DNA of 64,000 nucleotides from the NCBI RefSeq assembly GCF_018687195.1, contig NZ_CP061321.1:1674001-1738000 (forward strand), read 5' to 3'. Source of the stretch: Polynucleobacter sp. MWH-UH2A. GTDB lineage: Bacteria; Pseudomonadota; Gammaproteobacteria; Burkholderiales; Burkholderiaceae. A model generated the notes under the pieces. The model saw only the letters and a program-made list of their open reading frames with translations, did not search any database and had not been told where the DNA came from. Position numbers and translations under genes: made by a program. Position 1 is the stretch's first letter. Each line of letters begins with the position of its first letter. Below are positions 1-8,258 of the stretch, one piece after another.

Positions 1-495
1 TGGTCCATTGGTTAGATTTAAAGGGCGATCTAGGTTGTTCATAAAAATACGAATGATTTCACCGAAACCTAAAGTCACAATCGCCAAATAATCGCCGCGT
101 AATTGCAATGTAGGCAAACCCAGCACAATCCCAAAGAGCGCTGCTAGCGCAATTGAAAACATCGCCACCATCCAAGGCGAAAAATGCAGACCCCATGGAA
201 ACGCAGCGGCAATAGTTTCAAAATGATTTGGCAAGTGTGGAGAAGCAAGCAAAGCGTAGCTATAAGCGCCAAGAGCATAAAAAGCGATGTAACCCAAATC
301 TAAAAGGCCAGCAAATCCAACAACGACATTCAGACCCAAAGCCAGAACGATATAGAGCAGAGCAAAATCTAGAACTCTCACCCAATAGTTACCGCCACCG
401 GCACCCACGATCCATGGCAATAAAACAAGTGCAATTACGCCCAAGCCAAGATAGGCATTGCGACTGAGATGATTCTGTACAAGCTTCTTAAGCAC
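1..495 (-). CDS. livM: Branched-chain amino acid ABC transporter permease LivM (partial, C-terminus beyond window)
   Basis: Second inner-membrane permease of a LivFGHMJ-type importer for leucine, isoleucine and valine or related amino acids. The 165 codons present are open to the window edge and encode several hydrophobic helices, with family-typical stretches such as LGLNVVVGFAGLLDLG and, at the edge, RPLNLTNGP. The start is a GTG at 495, reading MLKKLVQNHL, and it overlaps the end of livH by 8 bp, as expected for co-translated permease genes. No upstream ATG fits better. The ATP-binding subunits livG and livF would be expected further left, outside the window. The family call is firm. The exact substrate cannot be read from sequence, and urea or amide transporters of the same family remain possible. 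Confidence 0.9.
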   Translation of the reverse strand, partial: MLKKLVQNHLSRNAYLGLGVIALVLLPWIVGAGGGNYWVRVLDFALLYIVLALGLNVVVGFAGLLDLGYIAFYALGAYSYALLASPHLPNHFETIAAAFPWGLHFSPWMVAMFSIALAALFGIVLGLPTLQLRGDYLAIVTLGFGEIIRIFMNNLDRPLNLTNGP

Positions 496-1423
496 GATCA
501 GAAACTTTCTCGCCCAATAAACCAGTGGGACGCAACACCAACACCAAAATCAACACTAAGAAGGCAAAAATATCTTGGTAGTTGGAACCAAAGACTCCGC
601 CAGTGAGCTCACCAATATAGCCAGCGCCCAATGACTCAATTAAACCTAATAGGAGACCACCCAACATGGCGCCCTGTAGATTCCCGATGCCACCCAACAC
701 GGCCGCAGTAAATGCTTTGAGGCCGGGAATAAATCCCATATAGAAATGCACATTGCCATAATTGCTGGCAATCATCACGCCAGCTAAGCCTGCAAGCGCA
801 CCACCCAACATAAACGTTACAGAAATCACGCGATTGGGGTTCACGCCCATCAAAGAAGCAATTTGCGTTTGCTCAGCGGTTGCACGCATTGCTCTTCCCA
901 ATTTAGTTTTTTCAACCAGAAACAGTAATCCGCACATCACCGCTATAGCAACAAGAATGATGACAATCTCTTTTCCTGTAATGGTTGCGCCTGTAGTTCC
1001 CAACTCAATTGGAGTGGATGGAAGTAACTGCGGATAGGTCATTGGATTGCGCGACCAAATCAACATCGCCAGCGTTTGCAAGAGTATCGACATACCAATT
1101 GCCGAAATCAGCGGCGCTAATCGTGGCGCATTACGCAAAGGACGATAGGCGATCCGCTCAATCCAATAACTCAAGCCAGCACAAACCGCCATCGTCACAG
1201 GCAAAACAATTAGCAAGGTTAACCAACCCGGCAAATCACTTGTGAGGCCCAAGATAAGACGTAGCAATGACAAGGACACCATGGCGCCAATCATCAACAC
1301 TTCGCCATGCGCAAAATTAATAATCCCCAACACGCCGTACACCATGGTGTAACCCAAGGCGATCAAGGCATAGATGCTACCCAGCACCAAGCCATTGATG
1401 ATTTGTTGAAGAAAAATATCCAT
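488..1423 (-). CDS. livH: Branched-chain amino acid ABC transporter permease LivH
   Basis: Integral membrane permease of 311 residues, the usual LivH length, that pairs with LivM to form the channel of a high-affinity amino-acid importer. It begins MDIFLQQIINGLVLGSIYAL, has about eight hydrophobic segments, carries the cytoplasmic EAA-like loop RATAEQTQIASLMGVN near residues 180-195 that contacts the ATPases, and ends with a GLLLGLIESLGAGY segment typical of LivH. It lies 51 bp downstream of the binding-protein gene, with a strong stem-loop between them, and overlaps livM. The assignment to the family is secure. Which branched-chain or related amino acid is carried is inference. Confidence 0.93.
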   Translation of the reverse strand: MDIFLQQIINGLVLGSIYALIALGYTMVYGVLGIINFAHGEVLMIGAMVSLSLLRLILGLTSDLPGWLTLLIVLPVTMAVCAGLSYWIERIAYRPLRNAPRLAPLISAIGMSILLQTLAMLIWSRNPMTYPQLLPSTPIELGTTGATITGKEIVIILVAIAVMCGLLFLVEKTKLGRAMRATAEQTQIASLMGVNPNRVISVTFMLGGALAGLAGVMIASNYGNVHFYMGFIPGLKAFTAAVLGGIGNLQGAMLGGLLLGLIESLGAGYIGELTGGVFGSNYQDIFAFLVLILVLVLRPTGLLGEKVSDRA

Positions 1424-1438
1424 TACTTAATTCTGATG

Positions 1439-1466
1439 AAAAGAGCGCCGAATGCGGCGCTCTTTT
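1439..1466 (-). terminator. Stem-loop terminator/attenuator between livJ and livH
   Basis: Two perfect 12-base arms (1439-1450 and 1455-1466) are separated by a 4-base loop; the arms end in AAAA and TTTT. It sits between the binding-protein gene and the permease genes on the minus strand. This is the place where partial termination commonly makes the periplasmic protein more abundant than the membrane parts. Partial read-through is inferred. Confidence 0.75.
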
Positions 1467-1474
1467 AAGACTTC

Positions 1475-2662
1475 TTACATATTGATGACGTCAAGAACTG
1501 TTTTCTTTTTGTCTTTGAAGTCGTACAAGGTAATCACGCCTTCCTTCATATCGCCTTTGCTATCAAATGCAATATTGCCAACCAAGCCATTCATCTTAGT
1601 GTCAGGCATGGCCAACAAAATCTTTGCTGGATCAGTTGAGTTAGCACGCTTCATAGAATCGACCAACACATAAACCGCATCGTAGGTAAATGGCGCATAA
1701 ATTTGGACATCAGAATTAAAGCGCTCTTTGTAACGCTTTTGGAAGTCTGCGCCTTGAGCCATCTTAGAAAGGGCTTTACCCGCTTCTGAGCAAGTGACAT
1801 TCACAACTGCTTCGCCAGCAAGCTCAATGAGTTTTTCAGTGCACATACCGTCGCCACCAACAATCTTCGCCTTAATGCCTAGCTCAGTAGCTTGCTTAGC
1901 CAAAGGACCACCAGTGGCATCCATACCACCATACATAATGACATCAGGCTTGCTACCTTTTACCTTGGTCAGAATAGCCTTGAAGTCAGTTGCTTTATTG
2001 TTGCTTGCTTCGCGAGTTACTACTTTTACGCCTGCTGCCTTGACAGTCTTCTCAAACTCATCAGCAAGACCTTTGCCGTACTGAGTTGAGTCATCAATAA
2101 TCGCAACTGTTTTTGCTTTTAAAGTATTTGCAACGTAATTAGCTAAAGCAGGGCCTTGCTGCGCATCAGTCGCCACTAGACGATAGGTTGTCTTGAAGCC
2201 TTGTTTGGTGTAATCGGGATTGGTTGAAGATGGAGAAATTTGGGTAATGCCTGCATCGCTATAGATCTTCGATGCTGGAATGCTCGTACCAGAATTTAAG
2301 TGCCCCACAACACCAACTACTTTTGCATCAACTAATTTTTGGGCGACCTGTGTGGCGGTTTTTGGATCTTCAGCATCATCCTCAGGAACCAAAGTCAAAA
2401 CTACCTTTTTGCCATCAATCGTTAAACCGGCTTTATTAATTTCTTCAAGGGCTAAGCGTGCACCGTTTTCATTATCTTTGCCCAAGTGAGCAATCGGCCC
2501 CGTTAATGGGGCTACATGTCCAATCTTGACTTCAATCCCATCAGCAGGAACGGCAGCAGCCTTATCGCCACCCTTTCCACAAGCGGTCAAAATTAATGCG
2601 GCTACCGACAAGGCAATCGCACTCTTCATAAAATTCACTTTTGATGCATTGGAATTAATCAT
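1475..2662 (-). CDS. livJ: Branched-chain amino acid ABC transporter substrate-binding lipoprotein (LivJ family)
   Basis: Periplasmic substrate-binding protein of 395 residues that delivers ligand to LivHM. It carries a lipoprotein signal peptide with lipobox LTAC at residues 25-28, so it is probably anchored by a lipidated Cys28. The mature part shows the type I periplasmic-binding fold, with the family start VKIGHVAPLTGPIAHLGKDN and the VVGHLNSGTSIPAS region. The start at 2662 is preceded by a good Shine-Dalgarno (AGGAG, 6 bp spacing); the internal Met12 has none. It follows ispH by only 28 bp, so it may be co-transcribed with fkpB-ispH or have a promoter inside ispH. LivJ and LivK cannot be separated from sequence alone. 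Confidence 0.9.
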   Translation of the reverse strand: MINSNASKVNFMKSAIALSVAALILTACGKGGDKAAAVPADGIEVKIGHVAPLTGPIAHLGKDNENGARLALEEINKAGLTIDGKKVVLTLVPEDDAEDPKTATQVAQKLVDAKVVGVVGHLNSGTSIPASKIYSDAGITQISPSSTNPDYTKQGFKTTYRLVATDAQQGPALANYVANTLKAKTVAIIDDSTQYGKGLADEFEKTVKAAGVKVVTREASNNKATDFKAILTKVKGSKPDVIMYGGMDATGGPLAKQATELGIKAKIVGGDGMCTEKLIELAGEAVVNVTCSEAGKALSKMAQGADFQKRYKERFNSDVQIYAPFTYDAVYVLVDSMKRANSTDPAKILLAMPDTKMNGLVGNIAFDSKGDMKEGVITLYDFKDKKKTVLDVINM

Positions 2663-2690
2663 CTACAGCTCCTCTGTTATGAATCAAACT

Positions 2691-3632
2691 TCAATCAACT
2701 AAATTTTTAGGTAAAGAAAAAGTAACGTCTTCGACAACACCCGCTAAAGGGCGAACACTTCTGGGGCCAAATTCTTGAATACGAGACACAATGGATTGAG
2801 CAAGGCTCTCAGGGGCAGATGCGCCCGCCGTTAAACCCACCCGCTTTTTACCTGCAAACCATTCTGGCTTCAACTGCTCTGGTGCATCAACCATGTAGGA
2901 CGGTACGCCTAACTTTTCCGATAGTTCACGCAGACGATTGGAGTTCGAACTTGTCGCGCTACCCACCACAATAACAACCTCGACTTGCGGCGCCATAAAT
3001 TTCACAGCGTCTTGACGATTCTGAGTGGCGTAACAAATATCTTGCTTACGGGGCTGAACAATATCGGGGAATTTTTTTGTGAGCGCTTCAACTATTTCTT
3101 TGGTCTCATCAACTGACAATGTCGTTTGCGTTACGAATGCCATTTTTTCATTGCTTGGAAAAGGCAGCTTCTCTACATCACCAATCTTTTCAATTAAGAA
3201 AATGCCTTCCTTCACTTGGCCCATGGTGCCTTCCACCTCTGGATGACCCGCATGACCAATCATCAATACCGTAAAGCCCTCTTTACACATCTTGACCACT
3301 TCAAGATGGACTTTCGTGACCAAAGGGCAGGTCGCGTCATACACCTGCAAGCCACGCTGTTCAGCGTCTTTACGCACCTCCTGGGACACGCCGTGCGCAC
3401 TAAACACGACGATTCCACCCTTAGGTACTTCATGCAATTCATCCACGAACACTGCGCCTTTCTCGCGCAATTCGTTTACTACATAAGCGTTATGAACAAT
3501 TTCATGGCGCACATAAATCGGAGCACCAAAACGCACCAAAGCTTCGTTCACAATATTGATAGCGCGATCAACGCCCGCACAAAATCCACGGGGTTGTGCC
3601 ATCAAAATTTCTGCGTGATCAGATTCACTCAT
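2691..3632 (-). CDS. ispH: 4-hydroxy-3-methylbut-2-enyl diphosphate reductase IspH
   Basis: Last enzyme of the MEP isoprenoid pathway. It reductively converts HMBPP to IPP and DMAPP with a [4Fe-4S] cluster in the cytoplasm. The three cluster cysteines are visible at Cys18 (PRGFCAGVDRAI), Cys102 (DATCPLVTKVH) and Cys200 (DICYATQNRQ). The catalytic motif GHPEVEGT is near residue 130 and the SNSNRL substrate loop follows. The length of 313 matches the family. fkpB lies 6 bp upstream in the same direction, an arrangement shared by many proteobacteria, and livJ follows. Identification is essentially certain. Confidence 0.98.
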   Translation of the reverse strand: MSESDHAEILMAQPRGFCAGVDRAINIVNEALVRFGAPIYVRHEIVHNAYVVNELREKGAVFVDELHEVPKGGIVVFSAHGVSQEVRKDAEQRGLQVYDATCPLVTKVHLEVVKMCKEGFTVLMIGHAGHPEVEGTMGQVKEGIFLIEKIGDVEKLPFPSNEKMAFVTQTTLSVDETKEIVEALTKKFPDIVQPRKQDICYATQNRQDAVKFMAPQVEVVIVVGSATSSNSNRLRELSEKLGVPSYMVDAPEQLKPEWFAGKKRVGLTAGASAPESLAQSIVSRIQEFGPRSVRPLAGVVEDVTFSLPKNLVD

Positions 3633-3638
3633 ATTGCT

Positions 3639-4085
3639 TTAAAGAATAGCGACAATCTGCGCTTCAAACGTAACTTCTCTGCCAGCCAAAGGATGGTTGA
3701 AATCAAACCATGCACCTTCGTCATCAATCGATTGCAAAACACCCGCATATTGAGCGCCGCCAGGAGCGTTGAATTCAATCACATCACCCGGATTAAATTC
3801 CACATCATCATCGCGCCCTTCTTTCAGCGCCTTCAATGAAACCCACTGCACCAAATCTTCTTTGCGATCGCCAAAACTTTCATCTGGCGAAAGTAAAGCG
3901 CTCTTCTTGTCACCAACACCCAGTCCCAACAACACCTTTTCAAAGCAAGGCGCAAATTGTCCAGAACCCATCAGAACCGTCGCAGGGCGATCAACAAACG
4001 TATTGATGTAATCCTCCCCATTGGGCAAGGTCAGCCGGTAGTTCAGAGTCAAATAGGAGTTGGGCAAAACAGTAAGCTTAGTCAT
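3639..4085 (-). CDS. fkpB: FKBP-type peptidyl-prolyl cis-trans isomerase (FkpB/SlpA)
   Basis: Cytoplasmic SlyD/SlpA-like prolyl isomerase and chaperone of 148 residues. It shows an FKBP core split by an insert-in-flap region: the core begins with LPNGEDYINTFVDRPATVLM, continues with GSGQFAPCFEKVLLGLGVGD, and the flap region contains SPDESFGDRKEDLVQW. I place the start at the ATG at 4085 (MTKLTVLPNS), because the 12 codons upstream (MHSRRRARYN...) are not family-like and would run into radC. It is paired with ispH, with a 6 bp gap. It is divergent from radC with only about 30 bp between starts, so promoters must lie partly inside one gene or the other. Confidence 0.93.
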   Translation of the reverse strand: MTKLTVLPNSYLTLNYRLTLPNGEDYINTFVDRPATVLMGSGQFAPCFEKVLLGLGVGDKKSALLSPDESFGDRKEDLVQWVSLKALKEGRDDDVEFNPGDVIEFNAPGGAQYAGVLQSIDDEGAWFDFNHPLAGREVTFEAQIVAIL

Positions 4086-4115
4086 AAGGTGATTGTATCT
4101 AGCCCTGCGCCGGGA

Positions 4116-4805
4116 GTGCACTCTTCAATACCCCAATGGCCCAAAAATGAACAACCCCGAGAAAAGCTTCGCCTCCATGGTGCCAAATGCCTCACTGATG
4201 CAGAATTGCTTGCGATATTTTTACGGGTTGGCGTTAAGGGCAAAAATGCCGTCACCCTAGCAAACGATCTCTTGCATCACTTTGGTAGCCTACCCCGCCT
4301 TCTCGCTAGCAACCCCGCCGAATTTACCCGCATTCATGGAATGGGGCTTTCCAAGTGGAGTCAGATTCAAGCAGCCTATGAGCTGGTCAAGCGCAGCCTT
4401 GAGGATGACCTTGCCCAGCGCTCGATCTTTTCTTCCCCAGGTCGCGTCAAAGAGTTTTTACAGGCCAAAATTGGGGGTCTGCCACATGAAGTTTTTCTTT
4501 GTCTCTACTTAGACTCAGGCTTGCACCTGATTGAGTGCCAAGAGCTATTTCGGGGCTCAATTACCCATACGGCGGTATACCCCCGAGAAATCCTAAAAGA
4601 GGCCCTTTCCAGAAATGCCAGCGCCCTGATCGTTGCCCACAACCATCCGAGTGGCAAACCGCTGCCCAGCAAAGCAGATCAAGAATTGACGCAGACCCTC
4701 AGGAAGGCCTTGCAACTGGTGGATATCCCACTACTTGACCACTGCATCGTGAGTAATGGCGGTTTTTTCTCCTTCTCAGAGAGTGGCCTTATGGATATTG
4801 AATAA
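4116..4805 (+). CDS. radC: RadC/YeeS-type JAB1/MPN domain protein
   Basis: RadC family protein with an N-terminal helix-hairpin-helix-like region (REKLRLHGAKCLTDAELLAI and RIHGMGLSKWSQIQAA) and a C-terminal JAMM metal-binding motif, VAHNHPSG, followed by Asp in KADQELT. The role is uncertain; the old link to DNA repair is disputed and the JAMM fold suggests a metal-dependent hydrolase. The open frame starts far upstream, inside fkpB on the other strand. I choose GTG at 4116, giving 229 residues and the family-like opening QWPKNEQPREKL. GTG at 4089 is the alternative. Translation initiation is the least certain part of this call. Confidence 0.9.
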   Translation: MHSSIPQWPKNEQPREKLRLHGAKCLTDAELLAIFLRVGVKGKNAVTLANDLLHHFGSLPRLLASNPAEFTRIHGMGLSKWSQIQAAYELVKRSLEDDLAQRSIFSSPGRVKEFLQAKIGGLPHEVFLCLYLDSGLHLIECQELFRGSITHTAVYPREILKEALSRNASALIVAHNHPSGKPLPSKADQELTQTLRKALQLVDIPLLDHCIVSNGGFFSFSESGLMDIE

Positions 4806-4927
4806 AATTCATAGTGTTTACTAACATAATTGCAGAATGTCAGGATTTTAGGGGTATTTTCACGCCATTTTGACCCCACAGAGCACCTCCGAAAGCCACA
4901 TGGGACTAGCCCAAAATAGGCTTTGGC

Positions 4928-4936
4928 TGATACAAT
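4928..4936 (+). promoter_or_regulatory. Candidate extended -10 promoter for rpmB-rpmG
   Basis: TG-N-TACAAT, an extended -10 element, lies 30 bp upstream of the rpmB start in the 161 bp gap after radC. No good -35 box is seen at 16-18 bp, which is tolerated for extended -10 promoters. Inferred only from sequence. Confidence 0.4.
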
Positions 4937-4966
4937 CTTTCTTTTTCGCAATTAATGGAGTTAGTC

Positions 4967-5200
4967 ATGGCAAAAGTTTGCCAAGTCACTGGGAAAAAGC
5001 CGATGGTTGGCAACAATGTATCCCATGCAAACAATAAAACGAAGCGTCGCTTTTTGCCGAATTTGCAAAACCGTCGTTTCTGGGTTGAATCTGAAAACCG
5101 TTGGGTTAGCTTGCGCTTAACCAACGCTGGTTTGCGCGTTATCGACAAAAATGGCATCGATGCTGTTTTGTCTGATCTCCGTGCACGTGGCGAAATTTAA
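4967..5200 (+). CDS. rpmB: 50S ribosomal protein L28
   Basis: Basic 77-residue large-subunit ribosomal protein L28. It begins [20 protein letters not shown], the family signature, and continues with [16 protein letters not shown]. The open frame extends four codons upstream (MELV), but the ATG at 4967 gives the canonical N-terminus. rpmG follows after 11 bp with a clear GGAG ribosome-binding site at 5201-5204, so the pair forms the usual L28-L33 operon. Confidence 0.98.
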   Translation: MAKVCQVTGKKPMVGNNVSHANNKTKRRFLPNLQNRRFWVESENRWVSLRLTNAGLRVIDKNGIDAVLSDLRARGEI

Positions 5201-5211
5201 GGAGCGCACAA

Positions 5212-5379
5212 ATGGCTAAAGGCGGCAGAGAAAAAATCAAATTAGAGTCATCAGCTGGTACTGGTCACTTCTATACAACTTCAAAAAACAAGCGTACTAA
5301 GCCTGAGAAAATGGAGATTATGAAATTTGATCCAACCATTCGCAAGCACGTTGCTTATAAAGAAACAAAACTCAAGTAA
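5212..5379 (+). CDS. rpmG: 50S ribosomal protein L33
   Basis: Small 55-residue ribosomal protein L33. It begins [20 protein letters not shown], continues [20 protein letters not shown] and ends in a VAYKETKLK tail typical of proteobacterial L33. It has no zinc-binding CxxC pairs, so it is the cysteine-free form. It starts 11 bp after rpmB, behind GGAG at 5201-5204, and is followed by a strong terminator. The frame is short but the identity is unmistakable. Confidence 0.98.
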   Translation: MAKGGREKIKLESSAGTGHFYTTSKNKRTKPEKMEIMKFDPTIRKHVAYKETKLK

Positions 5380-5407
5380 TCGACACTGATCATTACTTGA
5401 AGTAAAT

Positions 5408-5435
5408 AAAAAACCCGCTACTAAGCGGGTTTTTT
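5408..5435. terminator. Bidirectional intrinsic terminator between rpmG and the desaturase gene
   Basis: Stem CCCGCT/AGCGGG (5414-5419 and 5424-5429) with a 4-base loop, flanked by six A and six T. It can therefore serve rpmG on the plus strand and the convergent desaturase gene on the minus strand. Confidence 0.85.
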
Positions 5436-5474
5436 ATTATCCATATTAGATGGTTTGATTTGTCTTTTGATTGC

Positions 5475-6674
5475 TTAGGCGTAACGACGCAATCTCAAAG
5501 AAAATTCTCGTAAGCTTGCTAAGCCACTATCTTCAGCGCGCTGACACCATACATGTAATTGCGACACCAGTTGTTCACGTGTTGCCGTTGAGCGACCCCA
5601 GATAGCCTGAAGATCACGACGCATTTCGATCATCTTACGAAGCTGAGCATTACTGGCCATTAGCTCTTCTAGCTTGGCTTTCTCTTCTTCGCTTAAGCGG
5701 GACTCATCTTTAACCAGCCAAGTACGAGCATCGCTTAAATGGGTTGCCAGTACCTGCATATGTTGCACTTCATTGCTAAAGAAATTACGCAATGTCTTGC
5801 TGTAACGCGCCATAATTTCATAACGATTGGCAATGATCGCTTCTAGCGTATTTTGATCTGCAGGACGCAAGTCTCTTAATACCGGTTTTGGTGGCGTCTT
5901 CTTCACGGTCGCTAAACCAACCGCACTCATCATTTGAATATACAACCAACCAATATCAAATTCATACCACTTGTTGGAAAGCTTGGCGCTGGTAGCAAAG
6001 GTGTGATGGTTGTTATGCAACTCTTCACCACCAATCAAAATACCCCAAGGGAAAATATTGGTAGAAGCATCTTCGCAATCAAAGTTGCGATAACCCCAGT
6101 AGTGGCCAATACCGTTAATGACACCAGCGGCAGTGATTGGAATCCACAGCATTTGCACAGCCCAAACGGTTAAGCCGACTGCGCCAAATAAAAACACATC
6201 AATGATGAGCATGATGGCAACGCCCTGCCATGAAAACTTAGAGTAAATATTGCGCTCCAGCCAATCATCCGGGGTGCCATGACCAAACTTCTCCATCGTC
6301 TCTTGATTCTTAGCTTCTTTTTTATAAAGCTCTGCGCCGCGTGAGAGAACAGTGCCAATGCCTAAAACTTGTGGACTATGAGGGTCATCAACGGTTTCGC
6401 ATTTAGCATGGTGCTTACGATGAATCGAGGCCCACTCCTTGGTCACCATGCCGGTGGTGAGCCAAAGCCAAAAACGGAAGAAATGAGAAACAATCGGGTG
6501 CAGGTCGAGGGCACGGTGCGCCTGACAACGATGCAAAAAGATGGTTACGGCAGCAATCGTGATGTGGGTGGCAACCAATGTGAACAGGGTGATCTGCCAC
6601 CAAGACCAATCTAAATATCCATTGGCCAACCAATGAAGGAATAAATCAAAACCTGAGCTTGAAACGGTATTCAA
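5475..6674 (-). CDS. Membrane fatty acid desaturase (delta-9, DesA/acyl-CoA desaturase type)
   Basis: Di-iron membrane desaturase that introduces a double bond into acyl chains, probably to adjust membrane fluidity. The three histidine boxes are present: HRCQAH (48-53), HRKHH (85-89) and HNNHH (220-224), with an extra His191 before the last box. Hydrophobic segments lie around residues 25-47, 62-76 and 150-190. After about residue 265 there is a roughly 130-residue soluble helical tail rich in Glu, Leu and Arg. Length 399 is similar to the Pseudomonas DesA-type enzymes, which I recall also carry a C-terminal extension. It is monocistronic by spacing and shares a terminator with rpmG. Substrate form (acyl-lipid versus acyl-CoA) is not decided by sequence. 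Confidence 0.9.
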   Translation of the reverse strand: MNTVSSSGFDLFLHWLANGYLDWSWWQITLFTLVATHITIAAVTIFLHRCQAHRALDLHPIVSHFFRFWLWLTTGMVTKEWASIHRKHHAKCETVDDPHSPQVLGIGTVLSRGAELYKKEAKNQETMEKFGHGTPDDWLERNIYSKFSWQGVAIMLIIDVFLFGAVGLTVWAVQMLWIPITAAGVINGIGHYWGYRNFDCEDASTNIFPWGILIGGEELHNNHHTFATSAKLSNKWYEFDIGWLYIQMMSAVGLATVKKTPPKPVLRDLRPADQNTLEAIIANRYEIMARYSKTLRNFFSNEVQHMQVLATHLSDARTWLVKDESRLSEEEKAKLEELMASNAQLRKMIEMRRDLQAIWGRSTATREQLVSQLHVWCQRAEDSGLASLREFSLRLRRYA

Positions 6675-6740
6675 AAGCGTGTCCTTTAAGTATCAGCTTT
6701 CATTTTAACGCTTTTCAGGCTTTTTTTGACCTATCTTTCG

Positions 6741-8258
6741 TTAATTCTTAGATTTTAGTATTTCTGGGTTTTCAGATTTAACGCTCTTTTTCTGAAAAAC
6801 AGCCCCAAAAAAGCCATCTGTGCCGTGAATATGGGGCCACAGTTGCCACCAAGGATTTTCTGTAGAACAGCCCAATAGTAATTTTTCCTTTGGAAACAAT
6901 GGCTTGAGAACTTCAGCTGCTGGAACCACCTCAAAATCAGGGTGATTCTTGAGGAAATCTTCTGCAACTCCTTGATTTTCTTGGGGTAATAGGCTGCAAG
7001 TGGCGTATACCAAGCGACCACCCGGCTTTAACAGACGGGCTGCTGAATTCAAAATACTGGCCTGTTTTTGATTCAATTCCGCAACACCCTCTGGGGTTTG
7101 GCGCCACTTCAGGTCAGGATTACGGCGCAAGGTACCCATACCGCTACAAGGGGCATCAACTAGAACGCGATCAATCTTGCCAGCCAAACGTTTGATCTTG
7201 GCATCATTCTCAGAATCAATCCACACAGGATGTACATTAGAAAGGCCGCTGCGAGCCTGCCTAGGTTTGAGATTGGCCAAGCGCCGCTCAGATGTATCAA
7301 ATGCATATAGGCGACCTGTAGATCTCATCAACGCGCCAATTGCCAATGTCTTGCCACCGGCGCCTGCACAAAAATCGACAACCATCTCGCCACGTTTTGG
7401 AGCCAGCAAATAAGCCAACAATTGACTGCCTTCATCTTGCACTTCAAACATGCCCGCTTTAAAACCTGCAGTGTTTTGCAAAGCGGGTTTACCCATAATG
7501 CGCACACCATCTGGTGCAAACGGAGTTGGAGTGGCTTGATAACGACCGCCTAATGCATTCATCTGCGCAAGCAATTCTTCGCGATTGGTCTTCATCGTGT
7601 TCGCACGTAAATCTAATGAAGCGGGCTGCATGAGTGATTTCGCTAATGTTTCACGCTCTTCCTCACCCGGATATTTTCCGAGAGCATCCCATAACCACTC
7701 AGGCAAATTGTTGCGTACAAGGGGATTTAAAGAACTTGGATCTACCGTTGAAATCCGTTGCAACCATTCATACTCACCAGGCTTAAGAACATGCGCTAAG
7801 TCCGCAATCGCGCTCTCCGCACGATTACCAGAGCCAAGCCCGCCTTCAGAAAGAGCGGACAGCAAACCCAATAGGGCTAAGCGTCTAGCCTGAGAACCCT
7901 CACCACTGGAGGCAAATTGTGAGAACTCATTTTTACGACGCAAAATAGCAAATGCACTCTCTGCGATTAATGCGCGATCACGATTACCGAGCTTTGGCTC
8001 AGATCGAAAATAACGACTAACGACTCGATCAGCAGGTTGATCAAACTGCAGTAATTCTAGAAGCAAGCGCTCCAAATGAATCGCATGCTGAGGCAAGGCT
8101 TTTGCGTTCGAGAAATTTTTCTGACCTTCAGGTGCAATCAAGTTGCCACTAGCATTTCGTCGCTCAGGACGACGCAATGGATCTTTTGATTTAGCCGCAT
8201 AACTTTTTTGCGGACCTAAGCGCTTATTGGATTTTGGATTCGAACGTTCTGCGCTCAT
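6741..8258 (-). CDS. RsmB/NOP-family RNA (cytosine-5)-methyltransferase
   Basis: SAM-dependent rRNA m5C methyltransferase of 505 residues. The N-terminal 60 residues are basic and low in complexity, followed by a NusB-like helical region (about 60-170) and a Rossmann methyltransferase domain. The SAM motif is VDFCAGAGGKTLAIGALM. The two catalytic cysteine motifs are VDAPCSGMGTLRRNPDLKWR and YATCSLLPQEN. It probably methylates 16S rRNA, as RsmB does at C967, but a second RsmB-type gene next to fmt is common in Burkholderiales, so I give no symbol. Its start overlaps the end of purN by 4 bp (ATGA), which indicates translational coupling. Confidence 0.9.
   Translation of the reverse strand: MSAERSNPKSNKRLGPQKSYAAKSKDPLRRPERRNASGNLIAPEGQKNFSNAKALPQHAIHLERLLLELLQFDQPADRVVSRYFRSEPKLGNRDRALIAESAFAILRRKNEFSQFASSGEGSQARRLALLGLLSALSEGGLGSGNRAESAIADLAHVLKPGEYEWLQRISTVDPSSLNPLVRNNLPEWLWDALGKYPGEEERETLAKSLMQPASLDLRANTMKTNREELLAQMNALGGRYQATPTPFAPDGVRIMGKPALQNTAGFKAGMFEVQDEGSQLLAYLLAPKRGEMVVDFCAGAGGKTLAIGALMRSTGRLYAFDTSERRLANLKPRQARSGLSNVHPVWIDSENDAKIKRLAGKIDRVLVDAPCSGMGTLRRNPDLKWRQTPEGVAELNQKQASILNSAARLLKPGGRLVYATCSLLPQENQGVAEDFLKNHPDFEVVPAAEVLKPLFPKEKLLLGCSTENPWWQLWPHIHGTDGFFGAVFQKKSVKSENPEILKSKN

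Noticed and set aside
228-467. A 79-codon plus-strand open frame opposite livM
   Set aside because: It is low-complexity, Arg/Gln/His-rich and antisense to a clear LivM reading frame that continues through the window edge.
3216-3839. A 207-codon plus-strand open frame opposite ispH and fkpB
   Set aside because: It lies antisense to two firmly identified genes, has no family-like motif and its composition is what a reverse strand of these genes would give.
3957-4115. Longer radC reading frame starting inside fkpB
   Set aside because: The additional 53 residues are unlike RadC N-termini and are simply the reverse strand of fkpB.
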